Part shown: piece after piece, positions 1 to 8,615 of the stretch | Position numbering within the stretch: the first letter of the stretch is position 1 | Layout of the letters: each line of letters begins with the position of its first letter | Source: Stenotrophomonas sp. SAU14A_NAIMI4_8 | GTDB lineage: Bacteria > Pseudomonadota > Gammaproteobacteria > Xanthomonadales > Xanthomonadaceae | DNA: 64,000 nt | NCBI RefSeq assembly: GCF_003086695.1 | Contig: NZ_CP025999.1 | Span: 3,982,344-4,046,343 of the forward strand | Direction: 5' to 3' | Program-made: the position numbers and the translations under genes | Notes under the pieces: model-generated | Told to the model about the DNA's origin: nothing | The model's input: the letters and a program-made list of their open reading frames with translations, nothing else | Database searches by the model: none

Positions 1-918
1 CGCGCCCATGGTACGTGCGCCCCGTTGCTGGCGGGACTGTACCTGCGCCAGTGCGGTCCGCTGTGCTTCCTGGAACGTGGCCACTGCCGGCGCCACGGCG
101 GCGGCGGTATCCAGCAGGGACAGCGCTTCCACGTCCAGGCCGACCCGCGCGGCGGTATAGCCCAGCAACGCGGCCTGATAGGCATCCATGGCGCTGCGCA
201 GACGTTCCTGGGCATCGGCCGACAACCCGACCAGGGCGAGGTCGAACGGTAGTTTCTCTTCGCTTGCGCGGTCTGCATGGGTGGAGTCGCCATCGAGCAG
301 CAGCAGCGCTTCCTGCCGGCGCATCTTCTGGACATGCAGCTCCAGCGCGGGACGCTGCTGCGCCGCCACCGCCGCCTGCAGCGTATCGGCAGCCTGCTGC
401 AGCTGCGCGGCCAAACCCGCCTCGCCCCGTCCCATCTCGTCAACACGCGCGAACAGCGCCGTGATGCCGTCGGAGAAGCCGTCCACGGCCTCCGCCAGAG
501 ACTGCAGTGCCTTGCGCCGGCCAGCGTCCATGGGTTGCGCACGCAGCGCCTGCAGGTCGCGTTGCAGCGACTGCTGCGTGACCAGCAATTGGCTGCGGTC
601 GGCATCGTCGAAACTGCGTGCATACTGTGTTTGCAGGCGACGCGCCTCGGCCACACGGGTGGCCAGCGCTGCGGCCAGATCGCTGCCACGCTGGTAGCTG
701 GCCTGCGTGCGTGCGGCCTGTGCGCTGGCGTGGCCGGTCCAGGCATACACCCCAGCGATGGCCACCAGGCCCAGGCCGCAGACCCACAGGGTGGCTTTCA
801 GCTTGTTGGCGACGCTGAGCCGATGCGGCTGCAGCCAGCGCAGCACGCCAGGAAACGCCGAGCGCAGACCATCCAGGCGGGTGCGCAGGGACCGGAGGCG
901 GGGCACCGCGATCAACAT
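1..918 (-). CDS. Membrane sensor, probable methyl-accepting chemotaxis protein, N-terminal part (runs off left edge)
   Basis: An uninterrupted minus-strand frame of 306 codons starts at an ATG at 918 and leaves the window at base 1. The first ~40 residues are basic and end in LSVANKLKA. One membrane helix follows (about residues 43-62), then a long helical, alanine- and glutamine-rich region of ~240 residues without charged clusters, as expected for a periplasmic four-helix ligand-binding domain. The second membrane helix, HAMP and signalling domains would lie beyond the window, so the chemoreceptor call is an inference from the architecture. A histidine kinase with a similar sensor region is the main alternative. 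It is divergent from the acetyltransferase at 1120, with ~200 bases between. Confidence 0.55.
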   Translation of the reverse strand, partial: MLIAVPRLRSLRTRLDGLRSAFPGVLRWLQPHRLSVANKLKATLWVCGLGLVAIAGVYAWTGHASAQAARTQASYQRGSDLAAALATRVAEARRLQTQYARSFDDADRSQLLVTQQSLQRDLQALRAQPMDAGRRKALQSLAEAVDGFSDGITALFARVDEMGRGEAGLAAQLQQAADTLQAAVAAQQRPALELHVQKMRRQEALLLLDGDSTHADRASEEKLPFDLALVGLSADAQERLRSAMDAYQAALLGYTAARVGLDVEALSLLDTAAAVAPAVATFQEAQRTALAQVQSRQQRGARTMGA

Positions 919-1119
919 GACAGACTCCAGGCAGAAGGACGCATCTGTATCGGCCTGGATCGCCTGGACTTTAGCATTTCTTTCGGCGGCCATCGCCGCA
1001 CCAGCGGTCGCGGTCTTTGTACCGGCCACAGACGACGAGGAAATGACACCGCCCTGCCGCTTGACCTCAACCCCGGTTGCGGTTGCACAGTAGGGATCTA
1101 TGCCCCGCCTGGTGCCGTG

Positions 1120-1956
1120 ATGACCACGCTCGATATCCCCCGCTACCTGCAACGCCTGCAGCTGTCGGCCGCGCCGGCTGCCACCCTTGCTGGGCTGGCC
1201 GAGCTGCAGCAGCGCCACAACGCCCACGTACCCTTCGAGACGCTGACCTGCCTGCTGCGCGATGCGGTGCCGATCGATCTGGACAGCGTGCAGCGCAAGC
1301 TGCTGCACGCCCAGCGCGGCGGTTACTGCTTCGAGCTCAACGGCGCCTTCCTGGCGCTGCTGCAGGCGCTGGGTTTCGACGCCCACCCGCTGAGCGCGCG
1401 CGTGCTGCTGTCGGCCAGCGATGGCGAACTGACCCCGCGTACCCATTTGTTGATCCGGGTACGCCTGGATGACGGGGACTGGCTGGTGGACACCGGCTTT
1501 GGCAGCCTGACCCCGACCGTACCGCTGCGCCTGCGCGAGATCGCCGTGCAGGACACGCCCCACGAGCGCTATCGCCTGCAGCGGCTGGACGATGGTGATT
1601 TCCTGCTGGCGGCCAGCAGTGGCGATGACTGGCGTTCGCTGTATCGCTTCGACCTGGCCTCACCGGCGCCGGCCGACAACGAAGTAGGCAACTGGTATGT
1701 GTGCACGCACCCGCACTCGAGTTTCCCGGGCGAGCTGCGTGCTTCGCTGACCGGCCCGAACTGGCGCCGCACCATCGGCAGCGGCAACTACACCGAGTAC
1801 CGCCACGGCCAGACGCCGCAGAAGCGGGCGCTGCGCGATGTGGTCGATGTGCGGCAGGTGCTGCAGGACCGCTTCGGCGTGCGGCTTCCCGACGATGCGC
1901 GGCTGGACCCCGCCATTGCAGGGTGGTTGCAGCGTTGGCAGTCCGCTGCCGCGTAG
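1120..1956 (+). CDS. Arylamine N-acetyltransferase
   Basis: Transfers acetyl from acetyl-CoA to arylamines or arylhydrazines in the cytoplasm. The 278-residue protein has the usual family length when started at the ATG giving MTTLDIPRYL; the frame is open further upstream, but that extension has no family character. The catalytic triad is visible: Cys70 in RGGYCFELN, His109 in TPRTHLLIRV and Asp124 in WLVDTGFG. The N-terminal HNAHVPFETL segment is also typical. It stands alone between a divergent sensor gene and a convergent VOC gene. NAT enzymes often act on xenobiotics; the natural substrate cannot be read from the sequence. Confidence 0.93.
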   Translation: MTTLDIPRYLQRLQLSAAPAATLAGLAELQQRHNAHVPFETLTCLLRDAVPIDLDSVQRKLLHAQRGGYCFELNGAFLALLQALGFDAHPLSARVLLSASDGELTPRTHLLIRVRLDDGDWLVDTGFGSLTPTVPLRLREIAVQDTPHERYRLQRLDDGDFLLAASSGDDWRSLYRFDLASPAPADNEVGNWYVCTHPHSSFPGELRASLTGPNWRRTIGSGNYTEYRHGQTPQKRALRDVVDVRQVLQDRFGVRLPDDARLDPAIAGWLQRWQSAAA

Positions 1957-1963
1957 CCGGGCG

Positions 1964-2332
1964 TCAGGCTGCCGGGGCCTGCACGGCAATGCGGTTGCCT
2001 TCGCTGTCAGCGATCTCGGCCACGTGCCACTCACCGGCCTGGGCGGGGCCGAACCGCAGCGCGGCGCCGGCCTGCAGCGCACGGGCCAGGCTGGCGTCCA
2101 GGTCATCAACACCGATGTAGATGCGCGCACCCTGCTCCGAGGGCCGATAGTCCGCTCCCTGTACCAGGGCCAGGCTGGCGCCGCCAGCGTCATCGTCGAA
2201 CGGCAGGTAGGCCATCATGCAGTCATGCACCGGCACCGGGGCATCGATCACCACCTGCAGCCATCGCTGGTAGAACGCAATGGCACGGGCCAGGTCGGCT
2301 ACCGGAATCTCGACATGCATGACAGGGTTCAT
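1964..2332 (-). CDS. VOC-superfamily (glyoxalase/bleomycin-resistance-like) protein
   Basis: A 122-residue single-module protein starting MNPVMHVEIPVADL. The pattern HVEIPVADLARAIAFYQ at the start, a central IYIGVDDLDASLARA and a final IADSEGNRIAVQAP fit the beta-alpha-beta-beta-beta vicinal-oxygen-chelate fold. Met5-His6 and the EIADSEGN segment are where metal or substrate ligands normally lie. Such proteins include lyases, dioxygenases and antibiotic-binding proteins, so the reaction is unknown. The start was chosen at 2332 because upstream sequence in this frame is only the complement of the next gene. Its stop lies 8 bases from the convergent acetyltransferase stop. Confidence 0.85.
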   Translation of the reverse strand: MNPVMHVEIPVADLARAIAFYQRWLQVVIDAPVPVHDCMMAYLPFDDDAGGASLALVQGADYRPSEQGARIYIGVDDLDASLARALQAGAALRFGPAQAGEWHVAEIADSEGNRIAVQAPAA

Positions 2333-2494
2333 CGCTGCGCCACTTCGCTTCAGATGATGCGCAGGGTAATCGCCTTCGGCATGGCGCGGGGGCCATCGCC
2401 GGCACCGAGCCTGTCGCGGAGCATGGAGGGCGGCACGCCACCGGCACGCTGTGGCTGGCATGCTTGGGCTCCCCCGTGCTTGCCGGAGTACCCC

Positions 2495-3211
2495 ATGCCG
2501 CTGTCCGACTTCCGCACTGCGCTCGCGCCGCTTGGCTACCTTCGGGTCGGCATCAATCTGGGCAACCCGGTGCTGGCGCAGGGCAACGCATCGGCGCCGC
2601 GTGGCCCTTCGGTGGACCTGGCCACGGCGCTGGCGCAACGGTTGGGGGTTGCGTCGCGCTTCACCTGCCATGACGCCGCTGCATCGGTCGTGGCGGCCGC
2701 CGCCAATGATGATTGGGATCTCGCTTTTCTGGCCATTGATCCAGCGCGCGCCGATCGCATCGCCTTCAGCGCACCGTATCTGGAAATTGAAGGCACCTAT
2801 CTGGTGCGTGATGACAGCCCCGCGCAGCAGGTGGCCGATCTTGACCGCCATGGCATGCGCATCGCGGTGGGCCGCGGCGCCGCCTACGATCTGTTTCTCA
2901 GCCGTGCGTTGCAGCATGCACGCATCGAGCGTGCCGACACATCCGCCGCCGCCATCGCCCTGTTCGACCAGCAGCGCATGGACGCAGCCGCAGGCGTACG
3001 CCAGCCGCTGCAGGCGTGGGCCGCGCTGCATCCCGGCCACCGCGTGCTGGCTGACCGGTTCACCGCGATAGCCCAGGCCGTGGCCGCACCGGCCGCGCGC
3101 CCGGTGGCAGCGCTGCAGGCGTTGTTTGCCGAAGTGGATGCCATCCGGCAGACATCGCTGCTGGCCGAAGCGTTCGACCGCGCCGGGCAGCAGGTGACCC
3201 TGCTGCGGTAG
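2495..3211 (+). CDS. Family 3 solute-binding-like protein without a signal peptide
   Basis: A 238-residue protein with the fold pattern of amino-acid ABC transporter binding proteins: LRVGINLGNPVLAQ near residues 16-29, VDLATALAQRLG, WDLAFLAIDPARADRIAFSAPYLEIEGTYLV and a hinge segment near MRIAVGRGAAYDLFL. It starts at an ATG preceded by GGAG at 2485-2488. No signal peptide is visible and no ABC permease or ATPase is adjacent, unlike a normal periplasmic binding protein. It may be a cytoplasmic binding or sensing protein, or a degenerate copy. A REP cluster follows immediately. Confidence 0.75.
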   Translation: MPLSDFRTALAPLGYLRVGINLGNPVLAQGNASAPRGPSVDLATALAQRLGVASRFTCHDAAASVVAAAANDDWDLAFLAIDPARADRIAFSAPYLEIEGTYLVRDDSPAQQVADLDRHGMRIAVGRGAAYDLFLSRALQHARIERADTSAAAIALFDQQRMDAAAGVRQPLQAWAALHPGHRVLADRFTAIAQAVAAPAARPVAALQALFAEVDAIRQTSLLAEAFDRAGQQVTLLR

Positions 3212-3217
3212 GGGCCA

Positions 3218-3365
3218 GTAGAGTCGAGCTTGCTCGACTGCCGCGTTCCGTAGAGTCGAGCTTGCTCGACTGCTTCTGGCAATCCAGTCGAGCAAGCTCG
3301 ACTCTACAAAGAGCGAAGATCAGTCGAGCAAGCTCGACTCTACAGACAGCGAAGCTCGACGCTAC
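3218..3365. repeat. Cluster of SMAG-type REP palindromes (two forward, two reverse, one partial)
   Basis: Four ~23-base copies of a GTAG-headed palindrome (stem AGTCGAGC, loop TT or AA) lie at 3218-3240, 3250-3272, 3285-3307 and 3321-3343, the last two inverted, with a partial copy at 3351-3365. The arrangement can form larger hairpins between two convergent genes. GTAG at the foot of each stem is the hallmark of SMAG elements of Stenotrophomonas maltophilia. Confidence 0.9.
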
Positions 3366-4237
3366 GTGGCGGTGATGCACGCCAGCAGACGCGCCAATGC
3401 AGGATTGCGGTTGCCATCACGCCAGAACAGGACCTGCTGCACCTGCGGGGCATCCTTCAGCCCCACGAATGCAACGCCAGGCACCCCCAGCCGGCGCAGC
3501 GACGCCGGCACCAGCGCGATGCCCAACCCTTCCGCCACCAGGCTGACGATGCTCTGCTGCAACTGCACTTCCAGACGTATCCGCGGTTCGAGCCCTACGG
3601 CGCGGAAGCACGCGTCGATCGCTTCGCGCAGCGTCGGCACCACCTCGGCGGGCGCGGTGATCAGGCCTTCATCGGCCAGCGCAGCCACGGCCACCTGACG
3701 CCGCCGCGCCAAGCGGTGGTCCTGCGGCACCACCACGCACAACGGCTCCTGCAGCAATGGCTGCATCTGCAGACCGCGCATTGCTGCGGGCGCGAAGCCG
3801 ATGCCTGCATCCAGCTCGCCACTGAGCACCCCGTCCAGCAGTGGAAACGGCAGTGCCTCGCGCAGGCGTAGCTGAACCTGCGGGCAGGCTGCCATGAACC
3901 GGCGCGCCAACGGCGGCACCGAGCTGTGGGCGGCGTGCATCATGAAACCGACCTGCAGTTCGCCCTGTTCACCGGCGTCGATCTGCCGCGCCGTGTGGCA
4001 GGCCTACTGCAGTGAGGCCAGCACGGCACGCGCATCTTCGCGAAAGCGCTGGCCGGCCGGGGTCAGCCGCACATGGCGCGAATCGCGCTCGAACAGTGCC
4101 ACGCCCAACGAGCGTTCCAGCGCCGCGATCTGCCGGCTGAGCGGGGGCTGTGTGACGTGCAGGCGCTCGGCCGCACGGCCGAAGTGCAGTGTCTCGGCCA
4201 CGGCCAGGAAATAGCGCAACGGGCGGATGTCGATCAT
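3362..4237 (-). pseudogene. LysR-family transcriptional regulator interrupted by one in-frame amber codon
   Basis: The N-terminal part (4237 down to 4004) is a typical LysR start: MIDIRPLRYFLAVAETLHF, then the winged helix-turn-helix with RAAERLHVTQPPLSRQIAALE. After LASLQ a TAG at 4004-4006 stops translation. The same frame continues without loss with ACHTARQIDAGEQGELQVGF and the full effector-binding domain to 3362. This is exactly the linker expected of the family, so a single CAG-to-TAG change explains the break. The intact protein would be 291 residues. It is divergent from the AEC transporter at 4330, which it probably once regulated. A sequencing error or amber suppression is possible. 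Confidence 0.85.
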
Positions 4238-4329
4238 GCACAAAGGGTATCGCTGAATGCCGAAGAAAGCATTGGAAGGTATGGATGGCGCTGCGTAGCC
4301 TTGTAGCCCCTCCCCTTTTTCAAGCCGCC

Positions 4330-5265
4330 ATGTGGTCTGTACTGGCGATCGTGCTGCCCATCTTCGCCCTGGTGTTCGCGGGTTGGGTGGCACGCCGCAG
4401 CGGCGCCCTGGGCCCGCACTCCACCAGTGAATTGAACCGGTTCGTTGTCTACCTTGCGCTGCCTGCGCTGCTGTTCGACGTGGTGGCCCACGCGCAGTGG
4501 CGCGACCTCTGGCACCCTGGCTTCCTACTCAGCTTCGGCATCGGCACGGCGCTGGTGTTCGCGGCCACGGTGCTGCTGCGCCGACGCGGTGGCCATGCCT
4601 TGGCCGATGCCAGCATCGACGGCCTGAATGCCGCCTACGCAAACACCGGCTTCATGGGCTTTCCGCTGGCGGCCGCGGTACTGGGCCCGACCGCACTGGC
4701 ACCGACTCTGGTCGCCACCCTGCTGACGGTCTGCGTGCTGTTCGCCGTGGCCATCATCCTGATCGAAGCGGGCCTGCAGCGGGAACAGCGCCTGCACCAT
4801 CTGTTGTGGAAGGTCAGCCGATCGCTGGCGCGCAACCCGCTGCTGTTGGCACCGGCGCTGGGCATCGTACCGATGGCAACCGGTCTGGCCGTGCCCGGGC
4901 CGGTGGATGCCTTCCTGAAGCTGCTGGGCAGCGCCGCTGCGCCCTGCGCCTTGATCGCGCTGGGCCTGTTCCTGGGTGAGCGCCGCAATGTTGCACCCGG
5001 CGCCGCACGCAGCGCATTGGGCCTGGGCGCGGCAAAGCTGCTGCTGCAGCCGCTGCTGGTGTGGGTGCTGGCCACCCGGGTGTTTGCGCTGCCCACCCCG
5101 CTGGTACATGCCGCGGTGTTGCTGGCCGCGCTTCCCACCGGCACCGGGCCGTTCATGCTGGCCGAATTCCATCGGCGCGAGGCCGCGACGACCGCGGCGA
5201 CGGTGCTGGGGACGACCGTGCTGTCACTGCTGAGCGTGACCGCGTATCTGGCGCTGATCCGGTAG
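4330..5265 (+). CDS. AEC-family (auxin efflux carrier/malonate-type) membrane transporter
   Basis: A 311-residue inner-membrane protein with about ten hydrophobic helices, starting MWSVLAIVLPIFALVFAGW. Conserved AEC features include LNRFVVYLALPALLFDVVA near residue 40, GLNAAYANTGFMGFPLA in the middle, a C-terminal half beginning near ARNPLLLAPALGI, and LPTGTGPFMLAEFH near the end. Members export auxin-like compounds, malonate or other organic acids; the substrate here is unknown. It is divergent from the broken LysR gene with 92 bases between, a common regulator-transporter pairing. REP palindromes follow the stop. Confidence 0.85.
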   Translation: MWSVLAIVLPIFALVFAGWVARRSGALGPHSTSELNRFVVYLALPALLFDVVAHAQWRDLWHPGFLLSFGIGTALVFAATVLLRRRGGHALADASIDGLNAAYANTGFMGFPLAAAVLGPTALAPTLVATLLTVCVLFAVAIILIEAGLQREQRLHHLLWKVSRSLARNPLLLAPALGIVPMATGLAVPGPVDAFLKLLGSAAAPCALIALGLFLGERRNVAPGAARSALGLGAAKLLLQPLLVWVLATRVFALPTPLVHAAVLLAALPTGTGPFMLAEFHRREAATTAATVLGTTVLSLLSVTAYLALIR

Positions 5266-5293
5266 CGTCGCACCTGCTGGGCGCAGGACTTCT

Positions 5294-5415
5294 GTAGAGT
5301 CGAGCTTGCTCGACTGCCGCCTTCCGTAGAGTCGAGCTTGCTCGACTACCGCCTTCTGTAGAGTCGAGCTTGCTCGACTGCATTTGGCAGTCCAGTCGAG
5401 CAAGCTCGACTCTAC
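5294..5415. repeat. Cluster of four SMAG-type REP palindromes
   Basis: Three forward copies (5294-5316, 5326-5348, 5358-5380) and one inverted copy (5393-5415) of the same GTAG-AGTCGAGC palindrome as at 3218-3365. They fill the convergent gap between the transporter and the phosphatase gene. The shared sequence with the earlier cluster suggests local spread of one subfamily. Confidence 0.9.
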
Positions 5416-5426
5416 AAATAGCGAAG

Positions 5427-6974
5427 TCAGCGGCTCAGGGCTTCCTGCACGGCCAGGGCTACGTCGGTGTTATCGATGTAGCTGCCGTCATTCCAGCCCA
5501 CGTGCTGGCGGTAGCCGGCATCGATGCCGCGCACGCGCCGGGCCAGGGCTTCGGCGCCGTTGCCCTTGGCCCACAGCGGCACCAGCCCATTGGAATGGTT
5601 GCCGGTGGGGCGGAAACTCATGCCCGGCAGCTGCCCGCGGCCGTTGTTGCGTACCGGCTGGAACGCCACCTGCTGTGCATCCGGGCCCATCGGCATGCTG
5701 TTGTCGTGGTCGGTGGTGATGATCAGCAGGTTGCGTTCCCAGCCGCCATTGCGTTCGATCCACTCGACCACCGCGGCGACCGCATCGTTGAACTCCACGG
5801 TTTCCTCGATCAGGCGGCCGAACTGCGGCTGGTCGGTGCAGGCGCCGTAATGCCACTCGGTGCCGCAGGCGCTGGTGTGCGCAGCCCAATCGGTGGCCCC
5901 ACCTTCCACCATCAGGAACAGGCCCTTCGGCGAGCGCTGCTGCAGGAACTGCAACGCACCACGGGTCATGGTGGCCAGGTCAGGCACGCTGTCGATCTTC
6001 TTCACCCCGGACGGCGTGGCCGCATCGCGCCCGACCACGGCCAGTTGCCGCGCCTGCTGCAGCGTGTTGGCGACCTGCGGCACGCCGATCAGCGGGCGAT
6101 CACTGGGCAGGCGGCCTGCGGCCAACGCGGTGAATTCATCCTTGCTGCGGATCAGTCGCCACGCACCTGCCGGATTGCCTGCAATCGGCGTGCCCGCTTC
6201 CAGCTGCTGCCAATCCTGCTGTGACACCCATTCCCAAGGGTTCTGGCAGCCCTCGGCGGCGACCGCATCCAGGCCGTCCACGCAGGGCTTGCCGTCCACG
6301 CTGTAGCCGGGGCCGCCGGTGCCCATCACCAGATCCATGTGGCCCTGCGCCAGCATCTGGTGGGCAATGGCGTGGTAGCTGTTGCGCGACTCGTTCTGCG
6401 CGGCGAACGCCGCGGGCGTTGCGTGTGCGAACGGTACCGAGGTGACCACGCCGGTGGCCATGCCCAGGCGCTTGGCGCGCAGTGTGTTGAAGTCCACCGG
6501 CACGCCGTCGTTGCTGAAGTTGATGGCGTTGTTGTACGTCTTCACCCCGGAAGACAGCGCGGTGCCGGCCGCTGCGCTGTCGGTGGCCACGGCGGCCAGG
6601 TACTGGTAACCCTCGAACGGCAGGTCGGTGGCGGGTACGGCGGTGGCACTCCAGGCGCGCGATGGGTCGTAGCCGATGGTCTGCGCCGCATCGCGGGTGG
6701 GCTGGCTGCTGGCGTTCAACGGGAACGTGGTCACGCCCAGGCGCTGCGGGAACTGCGCGTAGGGCGCGCCGTCGCGACTGCCGTACTGCCAGTATGCGGC
6801 AGCATCCCAGGTGCCCCAGCCGGCGCCGTCGTTGATCATCACGATCACGTTGTGCGGCCGGGTGGCCTCGGCCAGCGGCGCGTCGCCGCGCGCGACGGGC
6901 TGGCATGCGGCCAGCGCGGCCACCATGGCCAGCAGCGACGGGCGCAGCCAGCGCCGCGAAAGAACTCGGGTCAT
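5427..6974 (-). CDS. Alkaline phosphatase, predicted lipoprotein
   Basis: Hydrolyses phosphomonoesters outside the cytoplasm. Translation from the ATG at 6974 gives 515 residues with a lipoprotein signal: MTRVLSRRWLRPSLLAMVAALAAC, with the lipobox Cys at residue 24. Alkaline phosphatase superfamily metal and catalytic sites are visible: Asp49 in NVIVMINDGAGWG, the nucleophile Ser133 in VATDSAAAG, MVEGGATDWAAHTS in the second half and LLIITTDHDNS. The frame is open upstream to 7187, but that extension lacks a signal. It stands alone between a REP cluster and the regulator at 7043. No Pho box was identified. Confidence 0.9.
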   Translation of the reverse strand: MTRVLSRRWLRPSLLAMVAALAACQPVARGDAPLAEATRPHNVIVMINDGAGWGTWDAAAYWQYGSRDGAPYAQFPQRLGVTTFPLNASSQPTRDAAQTIGYDPSRAWSATAVPATDLPFEGYQYLAAVATDSAAAGTALSSGVKTYNNAINFSNDGVPVDFNTLRAKRLGMATGVVTSVPFAHATPAAFAAQNESRNSYHAIAHQMLAQGHMDLVMGTGGPGYSVDGKPCVDGLDAVAAEGCQNPWEWVSQQDWQQLEAGTPIAGNPAGAWRLIRSKDEFTALAAGRLPSDRPLIGVPQVANTLQQARQLAVVGRDAATPSGVKKIDSVPDLATMTRGALQFLQQRSPKGLFLMVEGGATDWAAHTSACGTEWHYGACTDQPQFGRLIEETVEFNDAVAAVVEWIERNGGWERNLLIITTDHDNSMPMGPDAQQVAFQPVRNNGRGQLPGMSFRPTGNHSNGLVPLWAKGNGAEALARRVRGIDAGYRQHVGWNDGSYIDNTDVALAVQEALSR

Positions 6975-7042
6975 GCGTTTCCTGCACTGCAAGGCGGACA
7001 CCGCCGCCGACGGCGCAACGTTATAGCAGTGCAATGTTGCAG

Positions 7043-7486
7043 TTACTGCGGCGACGTTGCCTGCGTGCTCGCTGCCTTGCGCGATCGCGCGGGCGATGCT
7101 GCCTTTGCGGGAATCGCTGCGTCTGCGTCGCACTGTGCCGGCAGTGGCGGCAGGCTCTGCTGCTGTTCGCGATAGCGCTCGCCCCACTCACGCAGGCTCA
7201 GCATGACCGGCGCCAGCGTGCGGGCCAGCGGCGTAGCTTCGTATTCCACGCGTGGCGGCACTTCGGCGTAGACATGGCGCAGCACCATGCCGTCGGCTTC
7301 CAGCTCCCGCAGCTGCAGGGTCAGCATGCGCTGGGTGGCGTTGGGAATCAGCCGGGTCAGTTCCATGAAGCGCTTCTTGCCGGTCAGGATGTGGAACAGC
7401 AACAGCGGCTTCCACACTCCGCCGATCACCGAGAGTGTCAGCTCCACGGCGCAGCCGCTCTTGGGGTCCAGGCGCTTGGTACGCAT
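7043..7486 (-). CDS. HxlR-family winged-helix transcriptional regulator
   Basis: A 147-residue DNA-binding protein with the HxlR core: CAVELTLSVIGGVWKPLLLFHILTGKKRFMELTRLIPNATQRMLTLQLRELEADGMV. The conserved Cys lies at the start of the core, as in redox- or electrophile-sensing members. A proline- and alanine-rich tail of ~40 residues is extra. The start MRTKRLDPKSG was chosen because GGAG stands just upstream; a start eight codons earlier is possible. It is divergent from the oxidoreductase at 7606, which it probably regulates. Confidence 0.9.
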   Translation of the reverse strand: MRTKRLDPKSGCAVELTLSVIGGVWKPLLLFHILTGKKRFMELTRLIPNATQRMLTLQLRELEADGMVLRHVYAEVPPRVEYEATPLARTLAPVMLSLREWGERYREQQQSLPPLPAQCDADAAIPAKAASPARSRKAASTQATSPQ

Positions 7487-7537
7487 GTCGCTTCTCCTGC
7501 CTGCCATAGGCACACGAATGATAGTAACGGCGGTAAT

Positions 7538-7555
7538 TGTGCGTTCTTACGCACA
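7538..7555. promoter_or_regulatory. Inverted repeat in the HxlR/oxidoreductase divergent region
   Basis: TGTGCGT and ACGCACA form perfect 7-base arms around TCTT. The site lies upstream of a TATAGT at 7570-7575, which could be the -10 element of the rightward gene. It is a plausible HxlR operator; binding is inferred from position and symmetry only. Confidence 0.45.
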
Positions 7556-7605
7556 CGGCGGTGCCTGCCTATAGTCGCACCACATCCATCCCCCAAGGAA
7601 ATCCC

Positions 7606-8592
7606 ATGTCCTTCCGAGCCCTCGTTGCCGAGCGCGCCGCCGATGGCGCCGTCACCACCACCCCGCAGGATCTGCAGGACGACATCCTCCACGACGGCAA
7701 TGTGTCCGTGCGCGTGGAATGGTCGAATGTGAACTACAAGGATGCGATCGCGCTGGCCGGCATGCAGATCATCCAGACCTTCCCGCTGATTCCCGGAATC
7801 GACTTTGCGGGCACGGTGGAAGCGTCGTCGGATCCGCGGTTCCAGCCGGGCGATGCAGTGGTGGCCACCGGCTGGGACCTGAGCCAGGCCCACCATGGTG
7901 GCTATGCACAGCGTGCGCGCGTGCCGGGCGACTGGTTGGTGAAGCTGCCTACCGCACTCGACGCGCGCGCCGCCATGGCCATCGGCACCGCCGGCCTGAC
8001 CGCCATGCTCAGCCTGCTGGAAGTGGAGCGCCATGGGGTCGCACCGGGCGACGGCGATGTGCTGGTCACCGGTGCATCCGGTGGCGTGGGCTCGGTGGCT
8101 GTCGCCCTGCTGTCGGGCCGAGGCTACCGGGTGGTGGCGTCCACCGGCAAGCCCGCCGAAGCCGAGTACCTGCGCGCCTTGGGTGCGGCAGAGATCATCG
8201 ACCGCGCCACCCTGTCCGCACAGGGCGCGCCCGTGCAGGCCGAGCGGTGGGCCGCCACCCTGGATGCGGTGGGCGGACAGACGCTGGTGAACGCACTGGC
8301 GCAGACACGCTATCGCGGCATTGCCACCACCTGTGGCTTCGTCGGCGGGCGCGAACTGCCGGGCACGGTGCTGCCATTCATCCTGCGTGGCGTCACCCTG
8401 GCCGGCATCGATTCGGTACGTGCGCCGGCGGCGCTGCGCGAACAGGCATGGCAGCGCCTGGCCGCCGATCTGGACCTGGCCAAGCTGGCGGCCACTACCC
8501 ACGAGATCGGCCTGGGCGAGGTACCGGCCTTCACCGCACGCATGCTGCAGGGCCAGGCCAAGGGCCGCACTCTGGTTGATGTGAACCGCTGA
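7606..8592 (+). CDS. acuI: MDR-family oxidoreductase, acrylyl-CoA reductase type (AcuI/YhdH)
   Basis: Probable NADPH-dependent reductase of acrylyl-CoA or related enones. The 328-residue length fits AcuI/YhdH. Visible motifs: VEWSNVNYKDAIALAG near residue 40, the GroES-like substrate domain with FPLIPGIDFAGTVEASSDPRF, then the Rossmann segment LVTGASGGVGSVAVALL. The start ATG follows CAAGGAAATCCC. It is divergent from the HxlR regulator and followed 23 bases later by an SDR gene, suggesting a small redox or detoxification operon. The true substrate is unproven; a quinone or other electrophile is possible. Confidence 0.82.
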   Translation: MSFRALVAERAADGAVTTTPQDLQDDILHDGNVSVRVEWSNVNYKDAIALAGMQIIQTFPLIPGIDFAGTVEASSDPRFQPGDAVVATGWDLSQAHHGGYAQRARVPGDWLVKLPTALDARAAMAIGTAGLTAMLSLLEVERHGVAPGDGDVLVTGASGGVGSVAVALLSGRGYRVVASTGKPAEAEYLRALGAAEIIDRATLSAQGAPVQAERWAATLDAVGGQTLVNALAQTRYRGIATTCGFVGGRELPGTVLPFILRGVTLAGIDSVRAPAALREQAWQRLAADLDLAKLAATTHEIGLGEVPAFTARMLQGQAKGRTLVDVNR

Positions 8593-8615
8593 TCCCTTCC
8601 CTGCCTGGAATACCC

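Noticed and set aside
3943..4006. A frameshift between two LysR fragments
   Set aside because: Both fragments are in the same frame; only the TAG at 4004-4006 interrupts them.
5370..7175. Plus-strand frames opposite the alkaline phosphatase
   Set aside because: The minus-strand frame contains all phosphatase motifs; the others are shadows.
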